The notes: generated by a model not told the origin, from the sequence alone. A stretch of DNA of 64,000 bases from SIG440 sp045120135 (GCA_045120135.1 JBGVEN010000015.1:124001-188000), one strand, 5' to 3'; numbered from the stretch's first letter, positions 51,264 to 61,276 are shown. Numbers and translations: made by a program.

Positions 51264-51721
51264 TAGTTATTCCAGGGAAAAATTCCTTTGTTGCGAAGCT
51301 CGTCTTTAAAATCGCCCATAATACCCACATTGTATGGTGCAATAAGAAAAATTCCGTTTGAAACCTTTTGAATATTTCCGTCAAGAGCGTAAACTGCACC
51401 ACTGAGAAAATCAACTATTCTGCGTGCAACGTCTCTTTCAACAGATTCAAGATTCATAACAACAGGCTTTTTGCTCTTTAAGTGGTTTGCAATATCTCTT
51501 GCATCTTCAAAGCTTTCCGGCTGAAGAACAACCAGCTTGAGCTGTGCAGTTGTATGAATTTTTACAACCTTATTACGTTTGCCACCAACTTCAAGGGTTT
51601 CACTTTCGTCAGCTTCAAAAACAGAGCTGTTTGAAAACTCGCTGTTTTCAAGCAAATCCTCCTCATAATCATCGCCTGTGTCAAAACCGATAAGATTAAG
51701 CATTTTGTTTACAATACTCAT
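51263..51721 (-). CDS. sepF: cell division protein SepF
   Basis: SepF (152 aa) has an N-terminal membrane-targeting helix (MSIVNKMLNLIGF), an acidic linker and the C-terminal FtsZ-binding domain (about 65-150; VVLQPESFEDARDIANHLKS, VERDVARRIVDFLSGAVYAL). It polymerises into rings that anchor and bundle FtsZ. It precedes ylmH and follows ylmE, the typical ylm cluster order. Confidence 0.97.
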   Translation of the reverse strand: MSIVNKMLNLIGFDTGDDYEEDLLENSEFSNSSVFEADESETLEVGGKRNKVVKIHTTAQLKLVVLQPESFEDARDIANHLKSKKPVVMNLESVERDVARRIVDFLSGAVYALDGNIQKVSNGIFLIAPYNVGIMGDFKDELRNKGIFPWNN

Positions 51722-51792
51722 TATATTTTCCTCCTCGGAGCTTTATATAAAAGTTTAATAATATTCACAAATTTAATTATATCATAAAAAAA

Positions 51793-52491
51793 TCATTTTG
51801 TATAGTCCCGTTTTCCAAAAATTCCGGTACCAACTCTAACCATTGTTGCACCGTGCTTTATTGCCAACACATAGTCATTGGTCATACCCATTGAAAGTTC
51901 ATCCATAGACACTGCAGGGATATTCTGCATCTTAATATCCTCTGCCAGTTTTTTCATTCTTTCAAACACTCGAACAAGTAAATCCTCATCATCCGTAAAC
52001 GGGGCAACGGTCATAAGACCCTTGATTTTTACATTATCAAATTCAGCAGAGATCCTGCGGCAAAGCTCCTCACATTCTTCGGGGTTTATCCCAAACTTGC
52101 TTTCCTCGCCCGAAACATTGACCTCAAGCAAAATTTTCTGCATCTTACCGTACTTTTTTGCCTGCCTATCAATTTCCTTTGCCAAATCAAAGCTGTCAAC
52201 CGAATGGATAAGCTCCACCTTATCTATTATATACTTAACTTTGTTTTTTTGCAAGTGTCCAATAAGATGCCAGCAAACCGGCTTTACTCTTTCGAACTTT
52301 TCCATAACCTCCTGAACACGGTTTTCGCCAATATCTGTCACGCCAAGGTCTATTGCCTCGTTCATCACATCCGTGCCATAGGTTTTTGTTACTGCAATAA
52401 GAGTTATATCCTCATATTTTCTGCCGGCTTCCTCTGCCGCAGCTTTTATATTTGCACGAACCTTCTCGAGGTTCTCGCTTATATATGACAT
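51793..52491 (-). CDS. ylmE: YggS/YlmE pyridoxal phosphate homeostasis protein
   Basis: This 232-residue single-domain PLP-binding barrel has the PLP lysine in LIAVTKTYGT (Lys36), ENRVQEVMEKF, WHLIGHLQKNKVKYI, SVDSFDLAKEID, and the phosphate-binding MGMTNDYVLAIKHGATMVRVG-type end. It balances PLP and amino-acid pools. It lies 2 bp after the HlyD-like gene. Confidence 0.95.
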   Translation of the reverse strand: MSYISENLEKVRANIKAAAEEAGRKYEDITLIAVTKTYGTDVMNEAIDLGVTDIGENRVQEVMEKFERVKPVCWHLIGHLQKNKVKYIIDKVELIHSVDSFDLAKEIDRQAKKYGKMQKILLEVNVSGEESKFGINPEECEELCRRISAEFDNVKIKGLMTVAPFTDDEDLLVRVFERMKKLAEDIKMQNIPAVSMDELSMGMTNDYVLAIKHGATMVRVGTGIFGKRDYTK

Positions 52492-52492
52492 T

Positions 52493-53773
52493 TTACCTCA
52501 CAACCTTGCCGTCATAAAGATTTTTTGCACTGACAATAAGCTCATCATAGAGTTTGAGCGGACTGTTCCCGTCTGCAGTATTATCCGCTTTTTCAGAAAC
52601 AACAACCCAAGTTTTACCGCTGTATATAAGGTCTACCGGCAAAAATCTTGCCTTATCGTTGCGTATAACATAAACACCCATTGTTGTTCCGTCCATACGG
52701 AGACTTTTTGCCGGAATTCTGTATCCGTCATAGCTACTCTTTACAAATTCGACATTCACCCTCGACGATGAATATATCATATCAACATACTTGTTTGAAT
52801 TAACGACCAATATAACCTTACCCGATACCTCAGGCGTTATATTTGTAACCGTTCCCTCAACTGTATCAACGCTTATATCAGGGAAACGAAGTTTAAGTCT
52901 GCTGCCAATCTGCAACCCCTCTACCTCATCGGCAGGAACTTTAGCCGCAATACTCCACGAAAAATTATTTACAATTTTACCGATAGGTTCACCGGAATTT
53001 GCATATTCAGCGGTTTTCGCCTCTGCATGAAGCCTGTCCAGCTCTTTCAGATATTCAGGCGTGATTTCCTCAAGAGCCTTTAAGGTGAGCTTGTCCTCAA
53101 GTCCATCTATTCTTGCAGTGAACGCTCCTGTTTTGGGTGCGTGCACCAGGGTTCTTTCAATGTTATACTTTTTTTCAACAGCGGTCTTTTCTGCCTGAAG
53201 CCTTTTTATCTCCGCATTGTTGTCAACAGCCTGTATCTCGCCGGTAATAATCCGACGTTTTTCGATCAAGGAATTTACAGCTTCTTCTATTTCGGCCACA
53301 TTCTCAAGATTGCCAGTGTGACCCAGTGCGGGAATTCTTTTAAGCGATTGAGAGATTGTCTGTTCAATTTTCGCAGTGTCATTACTGAATACATCACCTG
53401 TAAGTGCCGTACCTGACAGTTTTTCAAGCTTTTCTTCAAGATTCTTAAGCTCGTTATTCGCCGAAATGTTTATCTCGTTCTTATAAATATGCATAACAGT
53501 TTCGCCAAGACTCACACGTTCGTCCTCTGCCATAACGCAGTAAAGATACCCGGATGACGGAGCATTTATAACAGTCTGTTCTCGGAAGATATACCCTTCT
53601 GCCGAAATAAGGTCTTCTTCTGCCCCGCTGCGCACGACTGTGGTTGTCATACGATTGCCATAGCTAAGCACAGAATTGACCGAAATAACCAGCACAAACG
53701 CAAGAACCAGAAAGCCCAGAAAGCCGCCACGTTTTTTTGTTATGCGTTTTGAAGATTTTCTGTTTTTATCCAT
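52493..53773 (-). CDS. HlyD-like membrane-fusion-type protein (426 aa)
   Basis: A basic N-terminus (DKNRKSSKRITKKRGG) is followed by one transmembrane helix (about 19-38). A lipoyl/biotinyl-like segment (SSGYLYCVMAEDERVSLGET) is next, then a coiled coil (about 105-225), and a beta-barrel part (IGKIVNNFSWSIAAKVPADE, RLKLRFPDISVDTVEGTV). This matches HlyD/RND adaptor architecture. No ABC or RND partner is adjacent; it sits in the division cluster before ylmE, a conserved place for such a protein in some Clostridia. The ATG at 53773 follows AGGA; function unknown. Confidence 0.82.
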   Translation of the reverse strand: MDKNRKSSKRITKKRGGFLGFLVLAFVLVISVNSVLSYGNRMTTTVVRSGAEEDLISAEGYIFREQTVINAPSSGYLYCVMAEDERVSLGETVMHIYKNEINISANNELKNLEEKLEKLSGTALTGDVFSNDTAKIEQTISQSLKRIPALGHTGNLENVAEIEEAVNSLIEKRRIITGEIQAVDNNAEIKRLQAEKTAVEKKYNIERTLVHAPKTGAFTARIDGLEDKLTLKALEEITPEYLKELDRLHAEAKTAEYANSGEPIGKIVNNFSWSIAAKVPADEVEGLQIGSRLKLRFPDISVDTVEGTVTNITPEVSGKVILVVNSNKYVDMIYSSSRVNVEFVKSSYDGYRIPAKSLRMDGTTMGVYVIRNDKARFLPVDLIYSGKTWVVVSEKADNTADGNSPLKLYDELIVSAKNLYDGKVVR

Positions 53774-53811
53774 AAGTAAAATCCTCACTTCGTTAATTAT
53801 ATTGTATCAAA

Positions 53812-54735
53812 TTATTTAAGAAAAGTAAAACATTTTTCTAAAACTTTTTCGTAAAATTCCCCATCATCAGCATCAAACCACACAATATCGGGGTTCCGCC
53901 TGAACCAGGTAAGCTGACGTTTAGCATACCTGCGGCTTTCCATCTGAATTTTCTCAACAGCAGCATCATAGCTACATCTGTTCTCTAAATATTCAATCAA
54001 TTCCTTGTAGCCAATCGCCTGCATTGCTGTTGTATCCTCATCGATACCTCTTTGCCAAAGCTCTTTAACCTCTGCTAAAAGACCCTTTTTAAGCATTATG
54101 TCCACACGAAGATTAATGCGTTCATAGAGCCGTTCACGGTTTCTGTCAATACCGATAATAAGTGCATCATATACCGCATCCCTAACCGACTCAAGATTGA
54201 CCTGAGTAAAGGTCTTTCCCGTTACCTTACACACCTCAAGCGCACGAATAACCCGTCTGACATTATTGGGGTGAATTTTTTCCGCCGCTTCGGGGTCAGC
54301 CTTTTGCAGCAGATTATGCACCGCATCGTTTCCCTCGGCTTCTGCCAATCTCTGCATTTCGTCACGAAAATTGGGGTCGGAATCAAAATCTGCAAAGCTT
54401 ATATTGTTCAAAACGCTGTCCATATAAAGACCCGTTCCACCCGCAATAACCGGAACCTTGCCGCGTGTAAGAATATCATCTATACAAGCTCTTGCATCTT
54501 CTACAAAGTCTGCAACACTGTATCGCCGCTCCGGCTCAACAAAATCAAGCATATGATGTGGTATCCCCTGCATTTCTTCTTCATCAGGTTTGGCTGTGCC
54601 AATGCTCAAGCCTTTATAAATCTGCATAGAATCGCAGGAAACTATCTCGCCATCAACCGCCTTGGCAATCTCCACCGCCAGAGCAGTCTTGCCCGAAGCC
54701 GTTGGCCCCGCAACAGCAATTATTTTATTCTGCAT
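53812..54735 (-). CDS. miaA: tRNA dimethylallyltransferase
   Basis: MiaA (307 aa) adds isopentenyl to A37 of tRNAs that read UNN codons. Seen: P-loop AVAGPTASGKTALAVEIA (8-25), DSMQIYKGLSIGTAKPDEEE, HHMLDFVEPERRYSVADF, GGTGLYMDSVLN and QRGIDEDTTAMQAIGYKEL. MiaB, which acts on its product, is encoded in the same run. Confidence 0.97.
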   Translation of the reverse strand: MQNKIIAVAGPTASGKTALAVEIAKAVDGEIVSCDSMQIYKGLSIGTAKPDEEEMQGIPHHMLDFVEPERRYSVADFVEDARACIDDILTRGKVPVIAGGTGLYMDSVLNNISFADFDSDPNFRDEMQRLAEAEGNDAVHNLLQKADPEAAEKIHPNNVRRVIRALEVCKVTGKTFTQVNLESVRDAVYDALIIGIDRNRERLYERINLRVDIMLKKGLLAEVKELWQRGIDEDTTAMQAIGYKELIEYLENRCSYDAAVEKIQMESRRYAKRQLTWFRRNPDIVWFDADDGEFYEKVLEKCFTFLK

Positions 54736-54737
54736 AG

Positions 54738-56678
54738 CTAAACAATCCTTTTAAACATCTTTTCAATCTCGTACTTGGTAAAGGCAATTTTTATAGGTCT
54801 GCCGTGAGGACAGGTTGTAATTCCGTCTTTCTCCAATTCCTCAACCACCTTTACAAGAGCCTCAAGTTCAAGATGGCTGAGGGCTTTATTCGCCTTTATG
54901 GCATACTTGCACGAAATCATATCCAAAAGCCGCTCCTCAAATGATAAAAGCCCCATAGGTCTGCCATCCTTTAAAACTGCAATTACCTCTGCTGCGAGGC
55001 TCTTGACTTCGTCCTCGTCGCCGATAAGCGGAGTTTCCCTGATAATAACCGAGCTTCTGCCAAATTCCTCCATCTCAAAGCCCATGTTCGAAAGCATCTG
55101 CGAATTATCCTTAACCGCCTGCAGCTCTACCCCATCAACCTCAAGAACAATAGGTGTAAGCAGCATCTGTCCCGAAGTTTTTTTTCTTGTATAGTCCGCT
55201 TTCAGCGTCTCAAACCGCTTTCTCTCGTGTGCTGCATGCTGGTCAATAAGATACATATTATCGCCCTGTTGACACACAAGATACGTGTCAAATACCTGAC
55301 CCACAACTTTTACGGGAAGTCTCTGCTCAACCACCTCGCAAGTCTGCTCTTCAAACATAGCAAGCTGCTCTGTCTTCTGCACCTCTATCGCGGTTTGTTC
55401 AGCCTCACTCTGTGGCTTTTCTTCCGTCTGCGGTTGAGTTTTCGGTTTTTGCTCAAATCTCTCGAAAAATTCATTAATCATTGGGGTAGGCTCGTTGAAT
55501 GCCGTAACCCGTCTTGTTTCTTTTTCAAATACACTTGTATCGGGAACAGTATTTTGCATAAATTCCCTGATAACCTTGCGCTCCGGCACAGAAACCTCCG
55601 GCTTTGTCTCAGGTACACAATCTCTTTTCACCACAGCAACAGGTGCAACCCTCGGTTCAGATACAGGTGCCGTCGGTATTGTCTGCGCAATCGGCTGATA
55701 AAGTGCATTTTTTACCGCTGCGTGGACTATGTTATATATTTCCTTTTCGTTTGCAAACTTAATTTCGGTTTTAGCAGGGTGAACATTTACATCAACAAGC
55801 TGCGGCGAAAGGTCAATGTTCAGCACAAAGAACGGGAATTTGCCCGTCATCAGAACATTTCTGTACGCTTCCTCAACCACCTTGGATACCACATGATTTT
55901 TGATATATCTGCCGTTGACAAGCAGGGTCTGGCGAGTTCTGTTGCCCCGTGCAAGCTCTGCCTTGCCCACTATTCCGTGAACACGCACGCCGTGCTCACT
56001 GTAATCTGCCTCGTGCACCGCCTTGGCGTGGTCAATTCCGTAAATATTAAGTATAACATTCTTAAGCTGACCGTCACCGGAGGTTGAAAAAATCTCCTTG
56101 CCGTCACTGATATATCTGAACGCAACCGACGGATTGGCAAGAGCAATTCTGCTTAAAACATCGGTTACATACCCTGCCTCGGTTGAGTCCTTTTTCAGAA
56201 ACTTCATTCGCGCAGGGATATTGGCGAACAAATTTTCAACAATCATTGTTGTGCCGAAGTTGCAGGCTACATCGCATTTTGGCGATACTACGCCGTGCTT
56301 AACCGTCATTTTGGCACCCTCTTCTGCGTCACGGCACCTCGTAAGCACCTGAACCTCTGCTACGGCACAGATACTTGCAAGAGCCTCGCCACGAAAGCCC
56401 ATTGTCTGAATTTCGTATAAATCTTCTATCTCATGGAGTTTACTTGTTGCATGGCGAATAAAGGCAAATTCAAGTTCATCTTTCGGAATTCCCTTGCCGT
56501 TGTCCTGCACCGATATGTACTTGATACCGCCGTTTTTTATCTCAATACTAATTTCGTTTGCACCGGCATCTATCGAATTTTCAACCAGTTCCTTGATTGC
56601 AGCTGCCGGCCTTTCAACCACTTCACCTGCGGCAATTTTATCCGCAACCGCTTGTGGTAGCACTTTAATTTCTGCCAT
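54738..56678 (-). CDS. mutL: DNA mismatch repair protein MutL
   Basis: MutL (646 aa) has the GHKL ATPase (KELVENSIDAGANEISIEI with Glu33, DNGKGIPKDELEFAFIRHAT, GFRGEALASI). A long Q/E/P-rich linker (about 340-455) follows, and a C-terminal endonuclease domain carries DQHAAHERKRFE (the DQHA-x2-E-x4-E metal motif) and CPHGRPIKIAF. This is the nicking-competent type found in bacteria without MutH. It starts 21 bp after mutS ends. Confidence 0.98.
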   Translation of the reverse strand: MAEIKVLPQAVADKIAAGEVVERPAAAIKELVENSIDAGANEISIEIKNGGIKYISVQDNGKGIPKDELEFAFIRHATSKLHEIEDLYEIQTMGFRGEALASICAVAEVQVLTRCRDAEEGAKMTVKHGVVSPKCDVACNFGTTMIVENLFANIPARMKFLKKDSTEAGYVTDVLSRIALANPSVAFRYISDGKEIFSTSGDGQLKNVILNIYGIDHAKAVHEADYSEHGVRVHGIVGKAELARGNRTRQTLLVNGRYIKNHVVSKVVEEAYRNVLMTGKFPFFVLNIDLSPQLVDVNVHPAKTEIKFANEKEIYNIVHAAVKNALYQPIAQTIPTAPVSEPRVAPVAVVKRDCVPETKPEVSVPERKVIREFMQNTVPDTSVFEKETRRVTAFNEPTPMINEFFERFEQKPKTQPQTEEKPQSEAEQTAIEVQKTEQLAMFEEQTCEVVEQRLPVKVVGQVFDTYLVCQQGDNMYLIDQHAAHERKRFETLKADYTRKKTSGQMLLTPIVLEVDGVELQAVKDNSQMLSNMGFEMEEFGRSSVIIRETPLIGDEDEVKSLAAEVIAVLKDGRPMGLLSFEERLLDMISCKYAIKANKALSHLELEALVKVVEELEKDGITTCPHGRPIKIAFTKYEIEKMFKRIV

Positions 56679-56699
56679 ACAACCACCTCCTTTAATTTG

Positions 56700-59327
56700 T
56701 TAATCTAATGATTTCGCTTTCGCCTTAAGTGCATAAAGCTTAGTCAACGCCTCCATAGGCGACATAGAATCAAGGTCAAGCGCCTTTATTTCCGCAACAA
56801 CCTCGTTTTCCTCAAGTTGCATAAAACTGAGTTGTTCAGGCTCTTCAACAATTTGCTTTGGTGCAGCTTTCATCTTTGCCGTACCCCGAACATTATTTCC
56901 GCCATCCCGTGCCTCAAGGTCGACCAAAATTTGCTTCGCTCTGCGGATAACCTCTTTTTTCACGCCTGCAAGCGCCGCAACCTCCACACCGTAACTACCG
57001 TCAGCACCGCCACGGATAATTTTACGTAGGAAGGTTATGTCATCACCCTTCTTTTTAACCGCACTGCAATAGTTCTTGACATTCGGCTCACGTTCTTCAA
57101 GCTCGCTCAGCTCGTGATAGTGCGTTGCAAAAAGGGTCTTTGCTCCGCATTTCTTTTTGTCTGCAATATATTCAACCACCGCCCAGGCAATACTAAGTCC
57201 GTCATAGGTGCTTGTACCTCTGCCGATTTCATCAAGAATAATCAGGCTCTTAGAGGTTGCATTGTCAAGTATGTACGCTACCTCGGTCATTTCCACCATA
57301 AATGTACTCTGTCCGGCAGAAAGGTCATCGGATGCGCCCACTCGGGTAAATATTTTATCAACTATTCCAATTTCAGCTGAAGCCGCTGGAACAAACGAGC
57401 CAATCTGTGCCATAAGCACGATAAGGGCCGTCTGTCGCATATAAGTAGACTTACCTGCCATATTCGGTCCGGTAATAATCGCAATCTGGCGTTCACCGCA
57501 GTCAAGCTCCGAATCGTTGGGTATAAATATATTTTTGGAATTTATGCTCTCAACCACCGGATGCCTGCCGTCCTTTATTTCAATTCTGTCAGACATATTC
57601 ATTACCGGCTTGGTGTAACGGTTCTTTTCCGCAACATACGCAAACGAGCAAAGGACATCCGCCATGGCAATCACCTGCGCTGTCTGCTGAACTCTTGCTA
57701 CCTGCGCCGCAACAGTCTCACGGATTTTGCAAAACATTTCATATTCCATCGAAACAATCTGGCTCTCCGCCTCAACTATTTTTTCCTCAACCTCTTTAAT
57801 CTGAGGTGTTATATATCTTTCGCAGTTGGAAAGGGTCTGCTTGCGAACGAAGTACTCAGGGATTTCAGCTGTGTTCGCTTTACTGATTTCAAGATAGTAC
57901 CCGAACACACGATTGTAACCCACCTTAATATTGCGGATTCCTGTCTTTTCTTTTTCTTCTTCAGCAAAGTTGTTTATCCACTTAACCCCGTTTTCCATAA
58001 GGTCACGGCGAGTGTCAATTTCGTCACTGAACCCTGTTTTGATGAGATTACCCTCTCTCAGCGAAATCGGTGCATCAGGATTAATCGCATCTTCAATTAT
58101 TCCACGGACATCCGACATATCGTCAAGTTCTTTTGCAAGACGGCCAAGCACACCAGAACTACACTGCAAGAGAATGCGCTTAACATCAGGAAGCTTGCTG
58201 AAAGAATACGCAATCGAAAGCAAATCCTTGCAGTTTGCGGTTTTGTATGCAATCTTTGAAATTATTCGTTCAATGTCCTGAATACCCGTAAGCGCCTCCA
58301 TGAGCTCTTCACGAAGTATCGGGTTTGTCACAAGCTCTTCAACAGCATTGTGGCGGTTCTGAATTTTTACACAATTCGCCAAAGGACGGGTAATCCACTT
58401 GCGCAAAAGGCGGCTGCCCATTGAGGTCTTTGTCTTATTCAGTACCGTGAGCAAGCTCCCCTTTGCCGACCTGCCACGAACAGTTTCCATAAGCTCGAGG
58501 TTACGGATACTGTAAATATCCAGCTCCATATACTCGTCCTTTTCAATTTTCTGAACTGTTCTGAGGTTGGCAAGCTCGGTCTTCTGAGTCTCCTCAAGGT
58601 ACATAATAAGTCCGCCCAAGGCACCCTTACCTAAGCCCTTGCCTTCGCTTAAATCAATGGAATTACCAAAGCATTTTTCTATGTATTTGTCGGCATTTTC
58701 CACTTCAAACGCCCAGTTGTAATAGTTACGCACCGGACAGGCAAATCTCTCACCAACAAATCCCACTATTTGTATGTTCTCGTAAGCCTCAAGGTTGAAT
58801 ATAACCTCCGCCGGACCAAACCGGCTAAGCTCGTTGAGAACCTGAACTTCAAAATCGTCACCCTCGAATTCATTTACAAAAACCTCACCTGTAGAAATAT
58901 CCACGCAGGCAACTCCGGCATTTTTGCCACTTGCACAAACCGATGCTAAGTAATTGTTCTTGGAATCGTCAAGTGCCGCAGTATCAATTATTGTACCGGG
59001 AGTAATCACACGGATTACCTCCCGCTTTACAATACCCTTTGTCTGGGATGGGTCTTCGGTCTGCTCACAGATTGCAACAGCATAGCCGTTTTCAACCAGT
59101 TTGGCAATATACGAATCAACGGCATGGAAAGGCACTCCGCACATAGGCGCACGCTCTTCCTGACCGCAATCTCTGCCCGTCAGCGTAATTTCAAGAACTC
59201 TAGATGCTGTGAGTGCATCATCAAAGAACATCTCATAGAAATCACCCAGACGGTACATCAGTATTGCGTCCTTGTATTGCTCTTTAATCTCAAAATACTG
59301 GCGCATCATCGGTGTATATTCAGCCAT
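56700..59327 (-). CDS. mutS: DNA mismatch repair protein MutS
   Basis: MutS (875 aa) has the mismatch-probing GDFYEMFFDDA (Phe30-x-Glu32), connector, clamp and lever domains, and the ATPase with Walker A AIITGPNMAGKSTYMRQTA, Walker B LIILDEIGRGTSTYDG and the signature histidine LFATHYHEL. A normal C-terminal helical tail follows. It is 32 bp downstream of ylbF. Confidence 0.98.
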   Translation of the reverse strand: MAEYTPMMRQYFEIKEQYKDAILMYRLGDFYEMFFDDALTASRVLEITLTGRDCGQEERAPMCGVPFHAVDSYIAKLVENGYAVAICEQTEDPSQTKGIVKREVIRVITPGTIIDTAALDDSKNNYLASVCASGKNAGVACVDISTGEVFVNEFEGDDFEVQVLNELSRFGPAEVIFNLEAYENIQIVGFVGERFACPVRNYYNWAFEVENADKYIEKCFGNSIDLSEGKGLGKGALGGLIMYLEETQKTELANLRTVQKIEKDEYMELDIYSIRNLELMETVRGRSAKGSLLTVLNKTKTSMGSRLLRKWITRPLANCVKIQNRHNAVEELVTNPILREELMEALTGIQDIERIISKIAYKTANCKDLLSIAYSFSKLPDVKRILLQCSSGVLGRLAKELDDMSDVRGIIEDAINPDAPISLREGNLIKTGFSDEIDTRRDLMENGVKWINNFAEEEKEKTGIRNIKVGYNRVFGYYLEISKANTAEIPEYFVRKQTLSNCERYITPQIKEVEEKIVEAESQIVSMEYEMFCKIRETVAAQVARVQQTAQVIAMADVLCSFAYVAEKNRYTKPVMNMSDRIEIKDGRHPVVESINSKNIFIPNDSELDCGERQIAIITGPNMAGKSTYMRQTALIVLMAQIGSFVPAASAEIGIVDKIFTRVGASDDLSAGQSTFMVEMTEVAYILDNATSKSLIILDEIGRGTSTYDGLSIAWAVVEYIADKKKCGAKTLFATHYHELSELEEREPNVKNYCSAVKKKGDDITFLRKIIRGGADGSYGVEVAALAGVKKEVIRRAKQILVDLEARDGGNNVRGTAKMKAAPKQIVEEPEQLSFMQLEENEVVAEIKALDLDSMSPMEALTKLYALKAKAKSLD

Positions 59328-59359
59328 TTAAATCCCCAACCCTCTTAAATCTCTGTTTA

Positions 59360-59764
59360 TTAATGACAGCTTGAACAGCTTGAACAGTTGCCGCTGCAGC
59401 CGCCCTCGCCGGTTGCACTTTCCTGACCGGTAATGAAGTAACTGAGAACCGCATTAACCTGTTGAACCATATTGTCAAAGTCACGGCTTGCCTCAATGTA
59501 TTCGGAAATAAGCTTGTTTCCGGCAATCTTCTCAAATTCTGCCTGAACGTAAGCCTTGTATTCCTGAAGCTCTTCTTTGGTAGGATTAGTTCCTCTCAGT
59601 TTCTCAGTTGCCTCTTTGCGGTTCTTATTGTAGGTGTTGAGAAGTTCAACTGCCTCTTCATTGGCGTTCATAGCGTCGCCGGCTTTTGCAACTCTGTCTC
59701 TTTCTTCACTTTCCGCAATCATTGTACCCAGTTCCTGAGCCTTTTCTATAATTTCGTTTCTCAT
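59360..59764 (-). CDS. YlbF/YmcA family protein with cysteine-rich tail (134 aa)
   Basis: The first ~115 residues are the helical YlbF/YmcA (Com_YlbF) domain: EKAQELGTMIAESEERDRVA, TYNKNRKEATEKLRG and AGNKLISEYIEASRDFDNMV. In B. subtilis YmcA, YlbF and YaaT form a complex that carries an Fe-S cluster and promotes RNA maturation with RNase Y. Here residues 123-134 are CSGNCSSCSSCH, four cysteines that could be cluster ligands. It lies 13 bp after miaB, the same neighbour ymcA has in Bacillus. Confidence 0.88.
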   Translation of the reverse strand: MRNEIIEKAQELGTMIAESEERDRVAKAGDAMNANEEAVELLNTYNKNRKEATEKLRGTNPTKEELQEYKAYVQAEFEKIAGNKLISEYIEASRDFDNMVQQVNAVLSYFITGQESATGEGGCSGNCSSCSSCH

Positions 59765-59777
59765 TTTTCGTCTCTCC

Positions 59778-61193
59778 TTAATTTATGATTTCACCTGTAA
59801 GTGACCAGGTTTTTGTCTCTGTAATCTTTACATTTACAAGCTTTCCAACAAGCTCGCTACCACCAGGAAAGTTTACAACCTTTCCGCCATCTGTTCTGCC
59901 GCTTAAAACATCAGAATTTGTCTTGCTGAAGCCCTCAACCAGCACCTTTTCAACCTTGCCAAGATATGCATCGTTGCGGCGCTTTGAAATTTCGTTCTGC
60001 ACCTCTTGCATACGGTCAAAATTTCTGTGCTTTTCTTCTTCCGTAATGCAATCAGGCATCTCTGCCGCAGGTGTACCCTTGCGTTTTGAGTAGATAAAGG
60101 AAAATACGAGGTCGTATTCTACCTCTTTGAGAATTGAAAGCGTATCCTCAAAATCTTCGTTTGTCTCACCGGGAAATCCAACGATAATATCAGTGGAAAG
60201 TACAATCTCCGGCATCCTTTCACGGACCTTTTTTACAATCTGCAGATACTTTTCTCTGGTGTAGCTGCGGTTCATCTTTTTTAAAATCCTGTCCGAACCG
60301 CATTGAACGGGCAAGTGCAGCTGCTTGCAGATCTTCTCATTCCTTGCCATAACCTCAATAAGCTCGTCCGATATATCCTTAGGATGCGAGGTCATAAACC
60401 TTACACGCTCAATTTTATCAATCTTGCAAACCTCGTCTAAAAGCTCGGCAAAGGTGAGTCCGCCATCCAAATCCTTGCCGTAGGAATTGACATTCTGACC
60501 AAGGAGCATTACCTCCTTGTAACCTGACTCCGCAACCCTCTTTACCTCGTTTAAGATATTTTCTGCACTGCGGCTGCGTTCCCTGCCTCGAACATACGGA
60601 ACAATACAGTATGTGCAAAAGTTGTTGCAGCCATACATAATCGGAATTTTAGCAAGGGGCGGTGCATCACGGTGACAGCTTTCAGTCTCAAAAATCTCGC
60701 CCTCGCTGTCCTCGTTTTCAAAAACTCTGCAGCCTCGCCTTGCTTTGTCCAGAATTTCGGGGAACATATAAAGTGAGTGCGTCCCGAAAACCATATCCAC
60801 ATGCTTGTATTTTTTGCGGATTTCCTCCGCAATATGCGCCTGCTGCATCATACACCCGCAGACACCGATAATAAGTCCCGGTTTGCGGTTTTTTTGATGC
60901 TTTAATGCACCAATATTTCCAAAAACTCGGAGTTCTGCATTCTCACGCACGGCGCAGGTGTTATAAAGAACCAGGTCAGCTTCGTCGGTTTTGTCGCAAA
61001 AGCCATAACCCATTTCCTCAAGCATACCCTTGAGACGCTCGGAATCACTCTCGTTCTGAGCACAGCCGTAAGTCTCGACAAACGCCAGCGGTTTCTTCGC
61101 AAGAACACGGTTTTCGGCACAAATTTTATCTATATATTCCTGCTGTTTTTCAAGCAGTTCGCGTCTTACTTCCTTCAAGCAAAAACACTCCAT
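59778..61193 (-). CDS. miaB: tRNA-2-methylthio-N6-dimethylallyladenosine synthase
   Basis: MiaB (up to 471 aa) thiomethylates the MiaA product. The first Fe-S cluster cysteines are in ETYGCAQNESDS, YNTCAVRENAE and GVCGCM; the radical SAM cluster is in YGCNNFCTYCIVPYV (C-x3-C-x2-C). A TRAM domain closes the protein (VLVEGFSKTNSD...VNVKITETKTWSL). The ATG at 61193 has no clear ribosome site; a TTG five codons later is 9 nt after GGAG and may be the real start. Confidence 0.96.
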   Translation of the reverse strand: MECFCLKEVRRELLEKQQEYIDKICAENRVLAKKPLAFVETYGCAQNESDSERLKGMLEEMGYGFCDKTDEADLVLYNTCAVRENAELRVFGNIGALKHQKNRKPGLIIGVCGCMMQQAHIAEEIRKKYKHVDMVFGTHSLYMFPEILDKARRGCRVFENEDSEGEIFETESCHRDAPPLAKIPIMYGCNNFCTYCIVPYVRGRERSRSAENILNEVKRVAESGYKEVMLLGQNVNSYGKDLDGGLTFAELLDEVCKIDKIERVRFMTSHPKDISDELIEVMARNEKICKQLHLPVQCGSDRILKKMNRSYTREKYLQIVKKVRERMPEIVLSTDIIVGFPGETNEDFEDTLSILKEVEYDLVFSFIYSKRKGTPAAEMPDCITEEEKHRNFDRMQEVQNEISKRRNDAYLGKVEKVLVEGFSKTNSDVLSGRTDGGKVVNFPGGSELVGKLVNVKITETKTWSLTGEIIN

Positions 61194-61276
61194 TCAAAAA
61201 TACTCATACATATTAAATTATACTATTTTATCAAGTTTTTTGCAATAGCTTTAAGCAAAAAATTCATAGCATTCAA

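Noticed and set aside
55227..56087. 286-aa ORF antisense to mutL
   Set aside because: A shadow frame over a clearly conserved MutL linker and ATPase domain.
57561..58259. 232-aa ORF antisense to mutS
   Set aside because: A shadow frame over conserved MutS; no start signals.
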